From Paracentrotus lividus (lineage: Eukaryota; Echinodermata; Echinoidea; Camarodonta; Echinidae), in the NCBI GenBank assembly GCA_940671915.1, contig CALNVZ010000641.1:9987237-10051236 (forward strand): 64,000 nucleotides of DNA. The letters are read 5' to 3'. Under the pieces are notes generated by a model, which worked only from the letters and a program-made list of their open reading frames with translations, was not told the origin of the DNA and searched no databases. The translations under genes and the position numbers were made by a program. This document shows, one piece after another, positions 11,451 to 22,659 of the stretch. How positions within the stretch are numbered: position 1 is the first letter of the stretch; the number at the start of each line of letters is the position of its first letter.

Positions 11451-11745
11451 ACACTGCAAATACACTGTACAGTTTTAAATATTTCTACCTACTAAAAGTG
11501 TTGCTTAAGCCGGTCATTCTAAAAGCTTCTGTTTAGTTTTTAAACAACATTGTTCAAATTTTTAAACAACGTTAATCAAATTTCAAACAGCCGCCGTTGA
11601 AAATCGGGCATCAATTTAGAATTCTAGCTTAGGTTGATTAAACTTTTAACAACGCTGTTTGAAATTTTAAACATAAGTTGTTATATGACCGGCTTGAACA
11701 ACACTTTTAGTTGTTTAAATGTTTTAAACAGAGTTTTCACAGTGT
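11451..11745. repeat. Foldback rich in TTTAAACAAC motifs
   Basis: The left half (ACTAAAAGTGTTGCTTAAGC, CCGGTCAT, TTTTAAACAAC) is inverted in the right half (ATGACCGGCTTGAACAACAC, TTTTAGT). The outer ends carry ACACTG / CAGTGT. The TTTAAACAAC motif also fills the bodies of the SINE-like copies at 42.3 and 59.5 kb, so the families may be related by exchange. Confidence 0.65.
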
Positions 11746-11977
11746 ATATCAAGGGGTTTATATAGGCTACCACTCTCGGTGAACACAACAATCAAAAAGT
11801 TAATTTTCATTGGTTCCCATTAAATTTGATCTTACAAGATTCGAGTATGCCGTTACTGGGGTTTGCGGTACGGACATTTGGGTCGGCCACCCAACCACTC
11901 ATCCACGAGACCACAAGCCATATCATAAGATAATTATGATATCTTTTATTTTATCCGTCATATTGGAATGATATCAT

Positions 11978-12322
11978 CCGGGGGGGGGGGTCACTCACTA
12001 CATAATGTGCTACACATGCGTGTCCCCAAAAAGCGTCGAAAAGTGTCTGTTTTCAGCCTTTCGGCAGCGTCGACGCTTTCCTTAAAATAGGGGTGTTTTT
12101 AAATTTCAATCGCCCTTTTCTTAAATATAGGGATAATTTCAGCGGAAATTGCTGTTTTAGGGTAAACATTTCACGGTGTTCACGCTAATGGGGGTATGTT
12201 CTTTCCAGTCTGACGTCGAAAAGGAGTGCAAATTTACGTTGAGGGTCCATTTTCAGGGTGCGGGGACACGCATGGGTAACACTTTTTTCTTTGAGTGACC
12301 CCCCCCCCCCCCCCCCCCGCGG
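11978..12322. mobile_element. MITE with G/C-run ends and 8-bp target duplication
   Basis: GATATCAT occurs at 11970-11977 and at 12323-12330, immediately outside inverted ends. The left end is CCGG, a G-run, then TCACTCA; the right end is TGAGTGA, a C-run, then GCGG. An 8-bp duplication is typical of hAT elements and is also seen in P and a few other groups. The 345-bp body has no open frame of note but contains more inverted phrases (ACACATGCGTGTCCCC near 12015, GGGGACACGCATGGGT near 12260). The homopolymer ends differ in length (about 10 versus 20 nt), as expected for slippage. Confidence 0.75.
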
Positions 12323-12330
12323 GATATCAT

Positions 12331-13600
12331 GACACTGTGATGTACGATATGTTTCTATTAACGTCGCCTAGTTGACGTGTACGCGCAATCACATATTACC
12401 AGCCCCACAATTGACTACAAAACTAACTATTTTCAGCCCTTGGCATGCATGGTTCGATATTAATCCGTAACGTAGTTGTTGAGAATGTAATCGGAAGGTT
12501 TCGACCCAGTTTCAGGCGACAGGTCAAGAGTGGTTTCAAAAGCCTCTCTCATTATCAGCAGCTTTATATTTCAAAAGCAATTTCCGTCAAATGGCACTGA
12601 CTGTCGCCATGCTTGCCAATCCATACTGTCTTAGAACGAACTGATTCTCTTTAAAGATTGTACAGTTCTTGTCTTAGGCTCTACCCCTTTATTTTATTAT
12701 AGTTGTTTTTCACTATGCATTATAAGAATAGTGTGTATATTATGTCATGCAGCGCATAAAATGTGAAATAATTATATTTCTAAGCGTTTTGCAACATATG
12801 TGTACACACAGGCGCGGATCCGGCAGTACGTCTTACAAAGCATTGTATTGACCAATGTACAAGCATAATCGATAATAGAGTCGTTATTGTCTACAGAGAA
12901 TTTGGCTGATGAAATGTTTTGAAAGAGCTAATGCGGTATCCACACCTGGTGTACAAACATCGGGTGCTTTCAAGTCTTTGTGCAGACCTGTTCAATCAAA
13001 GGCATTTTCTTGTAGCATCATAGTGGCTAGTGGGGCACACTCGTTCCATTCCTACCTGATACTCATGTAGACCTGGGTGGATAGAGTCAATGAAGATAAA
13101 ATGCCATGCTCAAGCACCGTACGGCATCTTATAGACAACATCTTGGATCTTGTATATCAAAGACCGCGACATGATTATCACGGTTCTATTGCATTGTGGC
13201 CAACCGATAATTTCATTCAGGAACTGCGGAAGCTGGTGGAATCTTGTTATGGACGATTTTGGCGCTTTGTCTTGAGGGCATGATCATCTTGATTTACCGG
13301 TATGGAAGGAGGGATGAAGTTAAAGAGAGAAAGAAATGGGGTAATAGATGAATGGATTACAGAGTACACATTTTAATGGCGTTATTCTCTCGAAGTTGTA
13401 GGCTGTGGAATCAAAGTTTTTACCATGACCGACGGAAAGGGTTGGCGAGAAAGAGATAGACAGACAAACACGGAGAAATGGAGGAACAACTATTGAAAGA
13501 CGGATGGAAAAACATAAACATGATAGAAGAGAGATAGAAATATAACAATAAATTGCCGGTACACAAATAAAGAATATTGTACGTGATTCTAGCAACAAGT
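12331..13600. other. Unassigned DNA
   Basis: A 68-codon frame at 13077-13283 has balanced composition but no domain I recognise and no clear splice sites at its edges. I leave it uncalled. GGCGCGGATCCGGC at 12811 matches the start of a short GGCGGATCCAGG-type repeat seen elsewhere in the window. Confidence 0.35.
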
Positions 13601-13603
13601 CAC

Positions 13604-13730
13604 CTGGAGGGCAACTCCCCCAGAGGACAAATCGTCCTGAGGGGAGCTCCCCGGAGGGTAAGTCCCCTGATGACAGCTACCCCAGAGGACTGCTCCACTG
13701 GAGGACAAGTCCCCCGGATGACAACCCCCA
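13604..13730. repeat. Minisatellite of about 15-17-bp GC-rich units
   Basis: About eight diverged units of the form CTGGAGGACAAGTCCCC sit in tandem. Each unit is itself partly palindromic (GGACNNGTCC). A short inverted block of the same units lies at 13790-13840, so the array and its inverted partner bracket about 60 bp of unique sequence. GC content is much higher than the surroundings. Confidence 0.8.
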
Positions 13731-13858
13731 CGGTTGGCAATTGCCTCACAATTTACTGCATCCGTGTTCTACAATAGCCAACTTTTCCTACGGGGGATTT
13801 GTTCTCCGAGAGGATAGTCCTCTGAGGGTTGTCGCCAGGGAGTTGACATGATAGCGAT

Positions 13859-13917
13859 GAGAGAGGGAGAGAGAGAGAGAAGGAGAGAGAGAAAGAGAAG
13901 AAAGAGAGACAGACAGA
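13859..13917. repeat. (GA)n-rich tract
   Basis: Imperfect GAGAGA repeats ending in (GACA)n. Low complexity. Confidence 0.85.
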
Positions 13918-14373
13918 CAACAGGAAGGTTGGAAACTCGTAAAACTCGTAAAATTTTGCTTGAGTATCTTGAATATCTCAATGAAAATGAAATTATCACA
14001 AATTTAAATTGTGTATAGATCCGGTAGGGTATTTTCCCCCCTTCTAATTCAAACCTTAATCACATTACGAAAATAAATGAAAGCATATAATTTTAAATAA
14101 TCCAATGAATGAAAACGTCAAATTATTTGACGATAGGGTTAATGAGAACGAGAAGTTCCTACTGCAAGTAACTGAATTAATTTAAGAGAAAATAGAATTA
14201 ATGTTGAGCCGGAATTATGGCACCGTACCTATTCGATTTAACTGCTTATCTTTCAAACTTTGATTGGATTGTCTGAGGAACAGTATCTCTCCTTTTCTCG
14301 CAGTCACACCCAGAAGCCGACCCCAAACCGACGACTTCAAGGGACGTCTTATAACGGGATCATAACCGGTCCT

Positions 14374-14665
14374 GGGGGTGTTTCACCAAGTTGGTCGTAA
14401 AGTTACGAAAGACTTTACAAACGACTGCTTGTTCTTGGGTGCTATGTACTAATCATTAGCAATCACTTACCACAATAACTGGGGGGCATTTCATCAAAGG
14501 ACTTGTCGGACGTTTTAACCGACAAACTGTTATAAGCTACTGAAATGCTTGCATCTGATTGGCTGAGAGCAAAATTGTCGGATAAAATATCCGACAAGTC
14601 CTTTGATGAAATGCCCCCCTGATCGCCAGTCGTTTGTAAAGGTGTTCGTGACTTGCCATTCACCG
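14374..14665. mobile_element. MITE with GGGGGTGTTTCACC end, interrupted
   Basis: The left half (GGGGGTGTTTCACCAAG, CGTAAAGTTACGAA, ACTTTACAAACGACTG, TTCTTGGGTGCTATGTACTA) matches an apparently complete copy at 55,424-55,600. The right half resumes after the insertion at 14,481-14,619 as GATCGCCAGTCGTTTGTAAA and decays towards 14,665. Compared with the 55-kb copy, the junction AACT|GATC shows where the second element entered. Confidence 0.75.
14481..14619. mobile_element. Nested foldback MITE (139 bp)
   Basis: The ends GGGGGGCATTTCATCAAAGG and CCTTTGATGAAATGCCCCCC are exact inverted copies. Inner arms carry ACTTGTCGGA and TCCGACAAGT, and the core holds GATTGGCTGAGAGCA. It sits inside the MITE at 14,374. 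A second copy lies at about 22,232-22,366 and a noisy version at about 20,365-20,510. Confidence 0.88.
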
Positions 14666-14679
14666 TGTTTAAAGGCATA

Positions 14680-15407
14680 CAATCTTCTGCTTGGTCTTAT
14701 CGGTTTAGAGACATTCTCGCTAGTGTGACAGACGCATGAGGGGCTTAACAGAATAACGTAGTTAGGTGATACCATTGGATACCTGAAGAAATGGAGGAAT
14801 ATAAATGCAGGCATTAATGTATCGCTTGAAACCATTATTGGATTGTCTTATAATGCGACGCCATCCATCGGAAAAGGAATCGGAATTTATTTCAATCAAC
14901 GTAAGACTCCATATCAATTCAATCGAATCAGGGAGAGAAGTAGTTATAGAACGAGATTGTCAAACGGTGTTTCTGCCACAGCAACGGTATACTATAGTTC
15001 ACAAGCGTATACCCACAAATTGAATGTCAAGCTGTATGTGGTTACAACTCTGTACTTCCCAGCAATTTAATGATGCCAAAATATGGCTTGTAATTTGTTG
15101 TATTTTTACTATTTCCTGATGACTTTTGGTTATCCGGAGTCCTCAACTCGTTTCTTTAACCCAGGGAAACTAAACATGTGGAAGATGTATATTTCAGGGT
15201 CTTTTTTTCCCCAAAGTTTATCAAGGTGGCATAAGTATCATCAGACCACAAAAATAATTGGCCGCGCCCCCTATTTTCGAAACCTGTCGGGTGCTCCCCC
15301 CCCCCCCCCCCCTCCATCTACATCCAAATCCTGGATCCGCCGTTTGTAATATTTATGGCGCCAATAATTTCTGCATCCCGCATTAGATCAATGAGAAATT
15401 ATAGACT
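14680..15407. other. Unassigned DNA with C-run and GGATCC-type repeat end
   Basis: A C-run at 15,297-15,312 is followed by ATCCTGGATCCGCC, the inverted form of GGCGGATCCAGG. That sequence recurs near 25,675 and 58,161 and marks a common short repeat. Short open frames overlap at 14,805-15,070 without domains. Confidence 0.45.
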
Positions 15408-15459
15408 TAGGGTAAATTGGGGTAAATGGGACACTTTGGGGGAATTGCATATATGCATA

Positions 15460-16288
15460 GGGGAGACCGGGTATGGACGTTACAAAATTCACATTTTGGG
15501 CCAGATAATTCTAATGAAAGAACTCTCGCACTCCATATTGGGTCTGTAGTTAGCCTATTATGTTGGCTAAAACCTGAGGCATATAAAACTTGAAAACATG
15601 TAAACACTAATTAACTACAGCTTAATTAGTGAAGACATTTTTTTGTAACAACCTACCCCATATACGGGGTAGGTTGTTACACAATACGGGGTCAATTGTT
15701 ACAATATGTAAACATACGGGGTAATTTGACAATGTGTACATCTCTTATACCATACTTTAATTTCAACTTTCCAGTTTCTCGACATCGTTAACAGTAGATC
15801 ACGTAGAGCTCTAGAATAGACAAAAGTAATAATAGAAAAATAAAAATATTAACACCTGAAAATTGAACAAAGGAATTTACATATGTAATTAATTGGGTTA
15901 AGTTGTACATCAACAGGGTAGGTTGTTGTAAACACTACCATGGGTGATTTTACACACATAATCAACTGTAGCACAGTCATTGGCAGAATTACAGGGCATG
16001 GCTAGGGTATATTATGACATACATGTACATATTACAATACAGACATCATCATGTGCCTTCAGTTGTAAGACTTACAAATTTCAATTTTTGTCAAAAAATT
16101 TACTTTGAACTGTAAAAAATGGTTTTGTTGATTTACTTTTTAATAAAATAACGGAGAAACCTCACGACCGGCAGTCATCAACAACTATGTGTAGGCTGTA
16201 ATAGATCCAGTTAGCAATCCTCTCTGTTCCATCTTAGCACACCTGAGACTGTAACAACTGACCTGTGTACTTCATACCCGGTCTCCCC
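15460..16288. mobile_element. Nested element with GGGGAGACCGGGTATG ends
   Basis: GGGGAGACCGGGTATG begins at 15,460 and CATACCCGGTCTCCCC ends at 16,288, with TA outside each. The interior repeats the TAACAACCTACCCC / GGGGTAGGTTGTTA theme. It lies about 50 bp inside the left end of the 15,408-17,572 element and is presumably a later insertion. No coding capacity. Confidence 0.72.
15645..15680. repeat. Perfect short hairpin
   Basis: GTAACAACCTACCCC (15 nt) is followed after 6 nt by its exact inverse GGGGTAGGTTGTTAC. Confidence 0.9.
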
Positions 16289-17234
16289 TATGATTAAGAC
16301 CTGCCTTAGCAGAGGAAATATTTGCGTGAATAAACATACATCTAGCAACAAATTGCATGCCTGTTTGGGAAAAATTGACAGTTATCGAAAAAGAAAAAAA
16401 TTCGTTAAAAATCTGTAACATCTCACATTTTGACTAAAACGATTGCCACCTACTAATTTGAAAATACACAAGTATGCGAACTTGTCTTTGTGTTTCCCAG
16501 ATTTCTGTTGTTTTAGGGGTAAAGTGCATTGAAATGTGTTCACAAAATAAATTTTAAACTAGAAAATAATCTAAAATTAAGAAAGATTTAAACAAAAGAC
16601 TAAAGCAATTGTTTTAACTAATTGTCCCACTTACACCATCATGCTTGGGAAGTGGACGGCGCCAATTTCAATAGTATTTTAATGTATAAATAAAGTTTCG
16701 CGAAGATAGATCTTCATTCCGCACTTTTATACACAGATCACTGCATGTATTACTCCAATTTGATGTAATAATGATTAATATTGTCACTTTGACCTCTTTT
16801 TTTTACCAAAACATTTCTAAAACGTTTATATCTAAATAAACTGCAAAATGAGATATATGATTGCTTAAAAAGTTGTTTTTATAAATAATGCTTAGGTAAA
16901 TTTTCAAGTGTCCCACGGTTTTATTAAACGGGCACTGATATTGTGAATTATGCAGACTTTAAAACTTTAGTTTTTGTAAAGTTGTAATACGGGAAAGAGA
17001 TAAGTTTTTTTTTTTTTTTAATACTGTATCGTTGTTTACTTTCATACAAAAGGGGGTAATAAGGATGAAGGAAATTCTTGCTTAGTTTACAGAATCACAG
17101 ATTTAAAAAGTGCTCTTGAGCTTTGATATGTTGAAGTATAAAAACTTCTTTTTCATCACTTGAAATGTGTACAGGAAAAAAAATAATAAGTCGTTACAAT
17201 GTTTGAGAAAATAGTTTGGCAATCAGTTCTCATG

Positions 17235-17283
17235 ATATCTGGAATATCATTTCTAAGATTCTTAGAAATGATATTCCAGATAT
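17235..17283. repeat. Perfect 23-bp hairpin with 3-nt loop
   Basis: The arm beginning ATATCTGGAATATCATTTCT at 17,235 has its exact complement ending at 17,283, around an ATT loop. It lies within the right part of the 15.4-17.6 kb element. Confidence 0.92.
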
Positions 17284-17572
17284 ATAAATATTGTTCATGA
17301 AGACATAGATCTTTGTTTCTCACTTTTAAACCAATGTTTTTTCCATGTATTATGCTGTCCCACTTACCCCAACTTGACAGGGTAAGTGGGACAATGGAGT
17401 GGTAATGATTAACTGTCCCCTTAACCTTTATTTGGCAGAAATTGTAACCAATACAAGCGTTTATATCTAAATAGACTTCAAAATGAGTTATGTGATTGCT
17501 TTATTGAGTATCTAATTTTTGTGCTGTGCTTACGTAAATGCTTAAGTGTCCCACTAACCCCAATTTACCCTA

Positions 17573-20046
17573 ATTGTTAGTAGAACAAATATATTTAGAC
17601 CACGTATTATTACAAAATCGGAGAATTAGACCAGCTGCACGGCTATTGGACAAAGTGGATATAAATTGATTATGTCAGGGTGTGTAGGATTACTCAGGTT
17701 ATGGACATGATGGTGAATCCCCTTGAATTGAAAACAATGAACTATGAAATGATATACCTACTTGAATACCTTAATCATTGCACAGTAATTGAAATGGACA
17801 TCAAGATACTTCCATACTTGATTTAATGATGTTTTCAGGTCTTCTTCGCCCCTCTACTTCATAAAAATAACAAACTGAACAGTTCCGTTCCAAAAGGAAT
17901 TAAATCCATTTCTGTAATTACAGTAAAAACGGCATTTTTGTTAACCAGATTTGGTACAGTCGATTGTCGAATAGCCCCATTAGATAATTCTACAAGGTGG
18001 GGTTTTTTTGTTGTTTTTTTGTTGTTTTTTTTTTATATAATTGCTCGCAAAATTTACAGATCTTGTATACAGCAAAAGGTATTTACCTGAGCAATAATTG
18101 TCCAATCTCAAATTCCATTTTTATTCAAAGTGGATTTTAGTCCTTTTTTTAATACAGACTATAAGTGGGTGGATAAAAGTGCAACGACCTTTATCAGGGA
18201 CAAACATATATGTATAAAGGGGGTATCTCACTGAGTTGCGAACGTTTGCGAACAGGGCGAATTTAGAGATTTTCGTATACATAGAATGCCTAATCCACCT
18301 CGTTCGTATTAGTGAGGTATGGCTTTTTGCTGTTTGTAGGTCGATTCTTTTCTAGTGTTGTTTCCCACGGCAAATGAGTATTTTGAATGATTAAAAGAAC
18401 GATACTTTTCTGTATGGGCACGATGGAAGTCGAAATAATAATTTCAGAGATCTCTTGTTTTGTCCTGTACAGTTTGGGATTAGCATTGACCGTGATTCGA
18501 TCTGTATGTGGTTTCCTAACACGTACAACATCCTTATCGAATAGGGTCCTGTAATCTAATTTATTTTGATTTATAATATAAGTCGCACAAAAAGTTTGAT
18601 GAATGTTACAATTAGTTATTCTTTAGGCGAAGATTTATTATATGATTTCCCATTGCAGTTGCATAATTCTGGTGATGTTACAATTGGTTGATATATAACA
18701 TATAGGATTATGGTTTATTCTGTGAATATTATGAAATATAGGATATGATGAAATGGTGTCAATTTATAATTTTAGCAACCTCGGATAAGAGAAATAATTC
18801 GGATTGATAAGAAAATTTATAGTGATGTCTAAAAATATGTTTTGAAATAAAGATAATACAATTACCGAGCGTGGTAGTTGATCTTATTTGTATCATTGTT
18901 TAGTTTCGATATTAATTTTCACAGTATCTAATACATAATTATCATCTCAGCATATAAACTTATTTATAGATTTTCAGGTTATCCGAGTCGTGGTCTGGGT
19001 CGCGTTTGGGTTGTGTAAGATGTCTGCGAGATCATTTCTGCCATTTCTCATGAGTCATATATATATTTGAATACATATCAAATATTCTCCACCAATATCA
19101 CTTTGTTTATTCAGAGTATACTAGTCTTATCTGCACACTCTCTGCACCCCGATTGGCTAATATTCGCGACTAAATAACGACAATAATCTAACGTTTAAGT
19201 GCGACACACAACACAATGACATTGTTTCTTGATTGATGTGTTCACATTCAGGTGGATTTATCCTTTTTGTGTGGTTAGTGTAGCGCACCCATCTGTTACT
19301 ACTACGAACAAACACGCAAGCTAATAACAAATGATTTGTTTCAATTAGGATATGATAGTGTTCACAATTCATTGAATTATTGACCACACTCGAATCCTCT
19401 CCTTAGTCACACCGATGGGGCTGTAGTGAGACGGGGGTGCTTGGGGGGTAGGTTTGCGAGCGTGTGTCCCATCTCAGCCGTTCAGCCTATCCTTATTCAT
19501 AGATATATCAGCCACAGGTGTTTTCAGGGTAGAATATGACCCTTAAGCATGTCGTGCATATCTAGTCTCTTAAGCAGCAACCATCGCCAAACTACCACAC
19601 AACCATTATGACGGACCTCACGCTCCTTCTTATATTTGCACATAAACGCGTCGCTGCATGAAAGGGCCATAGCTAATCTGTGTATTGATAATAAATGTCA
19701 GGTAACAAAGAAACTTTTTGGCTCAGATCCTATGCACATATATAATAGCGCAGTCAGGAAACATGCCCTAGTCCTGTCTAATACGGTTGTATTGACCAAT
19801 TACAAGGCAGGTCGTGTGGCCTCATAACATAAGAGCAGAGTCATGCACTAGATAATAAAAAAAACTAGTACGACACACCTTTGTGCTTGTCACTAACAAA
19901 GGCAGAGTAAAAAGTAATTACGACAGTGCAGGGTTTGATGTCGGGCTGTTAGATTAACTCGTTATTAGAGCTAGGCTAACATACCGATTACGCTATAAAT
20001 AGGAAATGATTACTGCATTCCTATATGACCCAGCTAGGATAACCCT
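17573..20046. other. Unassigned DNA; right part possibly low quality
   Basis: No supported gene. A T-rich (TTGTTTTT)n tract lies at 18,001-18,032. From roughly 19,500 onward the sequence may belong to the same error-rich assembly segment as 20,047-21,970, but I cannot place its left edge. Confidence 0.4.
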
Positions 20047-21970
20047 TGAGCTTTGACTTACAAAGGCAATCGCTAAGAAAACATGCCATTCTGATACAAC
20101 ACGAGATAACAACTTGTCACTGGGGTCGGATCTCAAACTGAAGATAGCTACACTTAGACGTTGAGATAAGATGTCGGATATTTTATTTCATTTTTGTGAC
20201 ACAAGGACTGCTACCCATTGATTGCCGAACATGGGTTCAGCGGACCAGTGAGAATAGTCATTTCTTCGGTTTTCATCTCTTTGAGGGTGTCTCTGTTGTG
20301 GGTCCAGAAGCGTGACTTCGGTCGACGTCTATTTATATCTAGTCTGAATGTCAAGCTTTCGTTCATCTGAGAGGCGTTATCATGAAAGGACTTGTCTGTT
20401 GACGTTTAGTACTATACTGCAACAGATGAGCGCTTGCTATTCTGATATTTGGAGTGCATGAGCCTGATAATTGTCGCGTTGACACAATAGTCCTGGAACT
20501 AAGTGTGCTGCGTATTTAATGATGTTGTCGGACTACAACGAGTGTCGTGTTCTTGACTACGGTTCTCTTTAGAAACCGGCCTTTCTCCTAAAGTCAGGTT
20601 TAATTATTGTTATTGTATTGCGTATTGATTGATGCCGAGATGTTTATGAAGACTAGTGTTTTCATTCATATCATGGGCTATATGTATCCGTGAGGATGGA
20701 TTGTAGAGACAGAATGAAATGGGAATAGATCCATAGAATTATACTTTCATTCTATATCTGCAACTAATGTTACTATGTGATGTTGAGCTCCAATAGGAAT
20801 AAGATATAGTAACTTGATATTTTATTGTTAGTTACTAGTAAGCGCTTATAATTTTGTTTTATATTATTTTTCTATTGAATTTATTATATTCTTTTTTTTG
20901 TTTTTTAATGTAGCCTAGAAACATGTGGCTATATTTTAGCATTTGTTTTTTGTGTATTCTTTTCTGTTTTTTTTTTTTTTTGTTAGTTCTTGGTATGTTA
21001 TAAAAATATTTTAACATGTATATTGGGATACATCTTCGCTGATTTTGCCATCATGCTCTCACGGATATCAGAAATTATGAGACGATCCAGATATATTTAT
21101 CTATTTAAGGATATTCGGATATCGTACTCGGAATGAATTCTGACGCAATGGAATAAACGTTAAACACATTCATATTTATGTTGAAAAGAGAAGCCTTTCG
21201 GTGTCTTTGTTCTGGTGTAGGTAACGGGTAGTTATTGTATATAACGACTTATGCCCGTTGTGTTGTAAAGCGCCTCATTCATGCCGGTTGTCCAATGTTG
21301 ACAGAAATTGTGTCGGAAGCTCAATAGATTCATAGTTAGTATATGCTTTAAGCTGTTGTATTCCCTGTACGTGTCTTGCTTGCTTGATAAGTAAAACAAT
21401 AATGATTGTTTAGTCTTTGAATCTTGGAGGCTGTTTCTTAAACAAAAGATTTCAACTTAGAACATGTGGAGTATAAAGAGAATCTTAGACATCTCGTACT
21501 CATATTAAAGGAGCTATAAGCCCTTGCAACTTCGAGAATGCTTACTATTGGGTTTAAAGTCTCTCGATCTAGAGATGTAAATCATGTTATTTGGTATAAA
21601 ATTTAAACAGAGTCAATTTTTTCAACAGAAGATGCTGTCGATATTTTTTTTCGCGGTCAATTCATCAATTCATCCTCAATCACGCTTTTCAAACAAAATG
21701 TAATCGTCGCTCCAAATTACCACCTCTTTCGCATTCGTGGTAAACGTAATCATGTTCGGCGTCTCAAGTTAGGGTTTGGACGCCGGGTCTCGTGTGTACG
21801 AGGTTTCGAATATCCTAAAGAACAAAGAAGAACTTGGCATGGTTTTCAGAGAGACGTCTATAATCTCACCAATCTAGCGGAACGCTCGCAGTTCGGGTTG
21901 TCGAATATATTCCTTAGATATATTATTAGCGCGACGAGTAATTAAATTCGATCTTTCGAAACCGAAGAAA
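20047..21970. repeat. Noisy duplicate of the sequence right of the gap
   Basis: This segment matches 21,996-23,415 in the same order, but with very frequent small insertions and deletions and extra sequence. Anchors shared in order include AAAACATGCCATTCTGATACAA, ATCATGAAAGGACTTGTC, CATATTTATGTTGAAAAGAG, GAAGAACTTGGCATGG and GGGTTGTCGAATATATTCCT (some shown shortened). It ends at the N gap exactly where the other copy continues (ACCGAAGAAA). The pattern fits an uncorrected long read or a second haplotype placed beside the same locus. Annotate nothing biological on it. Confidence 0.8.
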
Positions 21971-21995
21971 NNNNNNNNNNNNNNNNNNNNNNNNN
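21971..21995. other. Assembly gap, 25 N
   Basis: Twenty-five N bases. The fixed round length suggests a placeholder rather than a measured gap. It sits between two copies of the same sequence. Confidence 0.98.
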
Positions 21996-22231
21996 TGAGC
22001 TTGGCTTACAAAGCATCGCTAAAGAAAACATGCCATTCTGATACAACGAGATAACCCCTTTATGCTTGTCTAACAAAGCAGTACACAAGAACGTTGGTAG
22101 ATCCTCTATATATATAACACTCTGTAAATTCGCCTGGGTTCGCAACCAGTGAGATACCCCCTTAAGCGATGTTTCTTTGTGCCGACTCCTGATCGATCAT
22201 TTACTGTAATGTCATTTTCGTTTCATCTAGA

Positions 22232-22366
22232 GGGCGTTTCATGAAAGGACTTGTCGGACGTTTTATCCGACAGCCTGTTATAAGCTACTGAAATGCTTGC
22301 ATCTGATTGGCTGAGAGCAAATTTGTCGGATAAAATGTCCGACAAGTCCTTTTATGAAACGCCCCC
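22232..22366. mobile_element. Foldback MITE, second copy
   Basis: The ends GGGCGTTTCATGAAAGG and CTTTTATGAAACGCCC, the inner ACTTGTCGGACG / GTCCGACAAGT, and the GATTGGCTGAGAGCA core match 14,481-14,619. Confidence 0.88.
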
Positions 22367-22586
22367 AGGTGTCGGTTTTATAGTCGTTTTTTGCCGGTTT
22401 TAAAGAGGTTTAATATGTTTATATCGGATGATGATGAAAAAGTGACCTAATTTCTTTCTAACTGCAATATGTTCATGATGTTGAGCAATCTGAAAATAAA
22501 AGAACAAATATTATATCAGACTAAATGGTCAAATTCCCAAAGAATATATATTAATATTTGTTTTTATTTGTAGCTAGAAACTGTGC

Positions 22587-22591
<5 letters not shown>

Positions 22592-22651
<60 letters not shown>
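22592..22651. repeat. Poly(T) run of about 60 nt
   Basis: Uninterrupted T. In the noisy copy the corresponding place is a broken T-rich stretch. It could be the tail of a minus-strand retro-insertion, but no target duplication is evident. Confidence 0.9.

Positions 22652-22659
<8 letters not shown>

Larger units (their letters stand above)
15408..17572. mobile_element. 2.2-kb inverted-repeat element, non-autonomous
   Basis: The left end TAGGGTAAATTGGGGTAAAT and GGGACACTT pairs with the right end AAGTGTCCCACT and AACCCCAATTTACCCTA. TA lies at both tips. Subterminal copies of a GTTTATATCTAAATARACT...ATGAGNTATNTGATTGCTT phrase occur near 16,825 and 17,460, each followed by a GTGTCCCAC phrase. 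Repeats of TGTCCCACTTAC are scattered through the interior. No long open frame, so no transposase here. A second inverted-repeat element occupies 15,460-16,288. Confidence 0.7.

Noticed and set aside
13077-13283. 68-codon ORF with ordinary protein-like composition
   Set aside because: No recognisable domain, no splice sites at its edges, no neighbouring exon.
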